Shown here piece by piece: positions 61,771 to 64,000 of a stretch of 64,000 nucleotides of DNA (position 1 is its first letter; each line of letters begins with the position of its first letter). The stretch comes from Lentisphaerae bacterium GWF2_45_14 (GTDB lineage: Bacteria > Verrucomicrobiota > Lentisphaeria > Victivallales > GWF2-45-14): the NCBI GenBank assembly GCA_001804785.1, contig MHBG01000066.1:1-64000 (forward strand). The letters run 5' to 3'. The notes below the pieces were generated by a model, which was not told the origin of the DNA, did no database searches, and was given only the letters and a program-made list of their open reading frames with translations. The position numbers and the translations under genes were made by a program.

Positions 61771-63520
61771 TTTTGACCTCCGGGGAGCTGGAATAATAAC
61801 CTTCTCCGCGCTTTACGCGGTGAATTGTGTTTTTGGGACATACTTCTATGCAGGTGTTGCACCTGGTACATTTTGAATTGTCTATCACGAAATCATCGCT
61901 TACGGCATTTACCGGACAGTTCTTGATGCAGAGCTTGCACTTTATGCAGTTTTTCTGATCGATGGCCACATCGGTAAGAGCATTGCACTGAAAGGCGGCA
62001 CACTGCCTTTTCTTTACATGGTCGTCATACTCGTTTCTGAAGTATCTGAGAGTCGAGAGCACCGGATTGGGCGCTGTCTGCCCGAGTCCGCAAAGCGACC
62101 CCTTCCTGACCATAGGCCCCATCTGCTCGAGAAACTTGACATCGTCCTCCGTTCCCGAGCCGCCGGTTATGCGCTCGAGAGCCTCGAACATTCTCTTGGT
62201 GCCGACGCGGCAGAAGGTGCATTTGCCGCAGGATTCGCGGTGCGTGAAATCGAGGAAGTATCTCGCGGTCTCAACCATGCAGCGTTCCTTGCCGATAACG
62301 ATAAGCCCGCCGGATCCCATTATCGCTCCAAGCGACCTCAGCGAATCGTAATCGACCGCCACATCGAAGTGCTCGACCGGTATGCAGCCGCCGGAAGGGC
62401 CGCCAGTCTGAACGGCCTTGACACTGTCTCTGTCGGCTCCGCCGATATCGAACACAATCTCGCCGAGAGTGATTCCCATCGGAACCTCGATAAGACCTGG
62501 ATATTTAAGGTCTCCGGCAAGCGCGAAAAGCTTTGTACCCTTACTTGTGAGGGTACCCAGCTTCGCGTACTCGTCGCCGCCCTCGCTTATAATAAGAGGG
62601 ATATTCGCGAAGGTCTCGACGTTGTTGATGAGGGTTGGAAAACTCATCCAGCCCCGATCTGTCGGAAACGGCGGACGGAAACGCGGCATCCCGCGTTTTC
62701 CTTCGAGGGACGCTATCATGGCGGTTTCCTCGCCGCAGACGAATGCTCCGGCTCCCTCCTTGATTATTATTTCAAGGCTTCTGCCGTCAAGGACATTAAG
62801 TTTGTTCTCGTATATTTGCTTTATTGCCGCGCTAAGGTTTTTTATAGCGAGCGGATACTCCGCGCGGCAGTATATGAAAAGCTTCGTAGCGCCGGTGGCG
62901 TAAGCGCCGATAAGCATCCCCTCAAGGACCTGATGAGGAACGCATTCCATCATTGACCTATCCATAAACGCGCCCGGATCGCCCTCGTCCGCATTGCATA
63001 TCATTATTTTTTCGTCAGCTTTTTTGAGCGAAAGAAAATGCCATTTATTACCAGTCGGGAAACCACCGCCGCCCCTGCCCCGAAGCCCTGACCTCTTCAC
63101 CTCGTCAATAACCCATTCCGGGGTGCTTGAGAGAGATTTAGCGAGCGCCGAATAACCGCCATTGGCCTTGTATTCCTCAATGGAGGTCGGAACGATTTTT
63201 CCCGCCAGCCGGGTTACCTTTATGCACTCCTTCTGGGCGCGTGCGCGGGGAATCTCGAAACGGAATTCATTGCCCAACGAAAGGACGCTGTCAATCGCGC
63301 CGTTATCGGCTTTCACATTGGAATACGCTATTTCCTCGCCCGAAGAAGTAACGACTTCGACAATCGGCTCTGCGTAACAGTGACCGATACAGCCTACTTC
63401 CTCAACAGAAACATCTTGCGAAACACGGCCCCTGATTGCCTTCAGCACTTCGTCCGAGCCGGCCGCAATGCCGCACGATGCCGTACCTACCCTTATAATT
63501 TTTATTTTGCTGTCAGCCAT
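61757..63520 (-). CDS. NuoF/HydB-like flavoprotein subunit (StnA-like)
   Basis: 587 residues. N-terminal thioredoxin-like 2Fe-2S segment (Cys16, Cys44, Cys48), then the NuoF core: FMN/NADH site GLRGRGGGGFPTGNKW, NADEGDPGAFMDRSMM, SLBB domain, 4Fe-4S CGKCTFCRVG, then two C-terminal 4Fe-4S clusters (CIKCKLCIKNC, CTRCNTCIEVC). Matches the HydB/StnA fusion architecture of bifurcating enzymes. Start overlaps the nuoE-like stop by 8 bp; its end overlaps the GltD-like start by 14 bp. Likely binds NAD(H) and the bifurcating or electron-distributing FMN. Confidence 0.92.
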   Translation of the reverse strand: MADSKIKIIRVGTASCGIAAGSDEVLKAIRGRVSQDVSVEEVGCIGHCYAEPIVEVVTSSGEEIAYSNVKADNGAIDSVLSLGNEFRFEIPRARAQKECIKVTRLAGKIVPTSIEEYKANGGYSALAKSLSSTPEWVIDEVKRSGLRGRGGGGFPTGNKWHFLSLKKADEKIMICNADEGDPGAFMDRSMMECVPHQVLEGMLIGAYATGATKLFIYCRAEYPLAIKNLSAAIKQIYENKLNVLDGRSLEIIIKEGAGAFVCGEETAMIASLEGKRGMPRFRPPFPTDRGWMSFPTLINNVETFANIPLIISEGGDEYAKLGTLTSKGTKLFALAGDLKYPGLIEVPMGITLGEIVFDIGGADRDSVKAVQTGGPSGGCIPVEHFDVAVDYDSLRSLGAIMGSGGLIVIGKERCMVETARYFLDFTHRESCGKCTFCRVGTKRMFEALERITGGSGTEDDVKFLEQMGPMVRKGSLCGLGQTAPNPVLSTLRYFRNEYDDHVKKRQCAAFQCNALTDVAIDQKNCIKCKLCIKNCPVNAVSDDFVIDNSKCTRCNTCIEVCPKNTIHRVKRGEGYYSSSPEVKNGQN

Positions 63521-63968
63521 TTTTCCTGTAATCCTTAAGAATTTTTATGGTTCCCTTTCTGTCGAGCTTACCGAAGACCTTCCCGTTTATGCTCATTACC
63601 GGCGCAAGGCTGCAACAGCCAAGACATGCCACGGTTTCAAGTGAGAAAAGGGCATCCGTATCGGTCTCTCCGGGCCTTATGCCAAGCTCCATCGATATCC
63701 ATTCCTGGATTAAAGAACTCCCTTTGATATGGCACGCCGTACCGTCGCACACACTGAGCTGGTACTTGCCAGGCTTATTACGTTTAAACTGCGCGTAAAA
63801 GGAAACAACACCTTCGACCTCGGCTTCAGACATCGCAAAATGCCCAGCGACCGCACTGATAGCCTCATCGGAAATGAAGCCCTCCTTCTTCTGGACAAGC
63901 TGCAAACCTTTTATCAGGCTGCTTCTGTCCATTCCTGCCTCAGAAAGAAAAGCAAATCTGGAACTCAT
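63513..63968 (-). CDS. NuoE-like 2Fe-2S subunit (StnC-like)
   Basis: 151 residues, thioredoxin-fold 2Fe-2S protein. Ligands in CDGTACHIKG and ACLGCC match the Cx4C...Cx3C spacing. Helical start MDRSSLIKGLQLVQKKEGF is typical of NuoE/HydC. GGAGG nine bases before the ATG supports this start; the first methionines of the frame are otherwise unsupported. First gene of the operon; promoter lies off the right end of the window. Confidence 0.92.
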   Translation of the reverse strand: MSSRFAFLSEAGMDRSSLIKGLQLVQKKEGFISDEAISAVAGHFAMSEAEVEGVVSFYAQFKRNKPGKYQLSVCDGTACHIKGSSLIQEWISMELGIRPGETDTDALFSLETVACLGCCSLAPVMSINGKVFGKLDRKGTIKILKDYRKNG

Positions 63969-64000
63969 CTCTGAAAACCTCCGGAGTAGTTAATTTCACA

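Noticed and set aside
62018-62956. 312-codon ORF opposite the NuoF-like gene
   Set aside because: Antisense shadow of a strongly conserved subunit; composition mirrors the real frame.
1-64000. CRISPR arrays, tRNA genes, phage or integrase genes
   Set aside because: No regular spacer-repeat pattern, no cloverleaf-like segment and no integrase, recombinase or intact transposase frame was found.

Overview
Bacterial chromosome segment, densely coded on both strands, with no phage, CRISPR array or intact insertion sequence. The first 83 bases are the 5' end of a 16S rRNA gene on the minus strand. That fragment (GGCGGCATGGATTAGGCATGC type) and the gene content point to the PVC superphylum, most likely at or near Lentisphaerota. 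The supporting content is AraC regulators, an ECF-type sigma factor, Ser/Thr kinases with zinc-ribbon or sulfatase-modifying-factor domains, divergent secretin pairs and large multi-PAS kinases. The phylum is an inference from a short 16S piece. The metabolic genes (an electron-bifurcating-type NuoE/NuoF/GltD-like complex, an ETF alpha subunit, acid transporters) suggest an anaerobic or fermentative life.

Layout. 1-840: rRNA leader, promoter and a hairpin-containing repeat array. 841-10180: AraC regulator and divergent MFS transporter, rplU-purC, an argD-argF-deacetylase-like operon that ends in an AraC gene remnant, and topA with an unusual repeat tail. 10328-14380: glycosyltransferase, MsrB-MsrA fusion, DUF4404 protein and a Tim44-like/zinc-ribbon/TerB-like protein, probably one operon. 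14454-21368: HDOD protein and prfB (minus), then M42 peptidase-holA-rlpA-like and rpmA-obgE (plus). 21437-25198: a promoter-structured RNA-terminator unit in front of a lone etfA, then a PhoB/PhoR-type two-component pair. 25294-34109: metallophosphatase, a secreted unknown protein, a 1356-residue Cache/PAS/GAF histidine kinase, an FMN-binding protein, and a minus-strand sugar-kinase/DUF6232-like/YhcH operon. 34448-41619: pyrF, a TMTC-like membrane protein, recX, and two convergent solute transporters (SSS and LctP families). 41801-50876: signalling-rich stretch with a kinase-FGE fusion, bioA, an orphan histidine kinase, a MEMO-family protein, a 59-residue membrane protein, a sigma factor, two secreted highly charged proteins and a second transmembrane Ser/Thr kinase. 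50880-57880: hrpB, a secreted unknown and two tandem secretin-like proteins. 57985-63968: panB, then a minus-strand operon nuoE-like, nuoF-like, gltD-like, glycosyltransferase.

How the parts work together. Housekeeping genes sit in small operons. The most interesting non-housekeeping material is (a) the structured RNA before etfA, (b) the sigma factor/charged secreted proteins/kinase cluster at 47666-50876, (c) the tandem secretins, (d) the Stn-like bifurcation trio, and (e) the DUF4404/Tim44-like/TerB-like pair. Several genes (metallophosphatase, bioA, zinc-ribbon kinase, panB) have a -10 box so close to the start codon that their mRNAs would be leaderless or nearly so.
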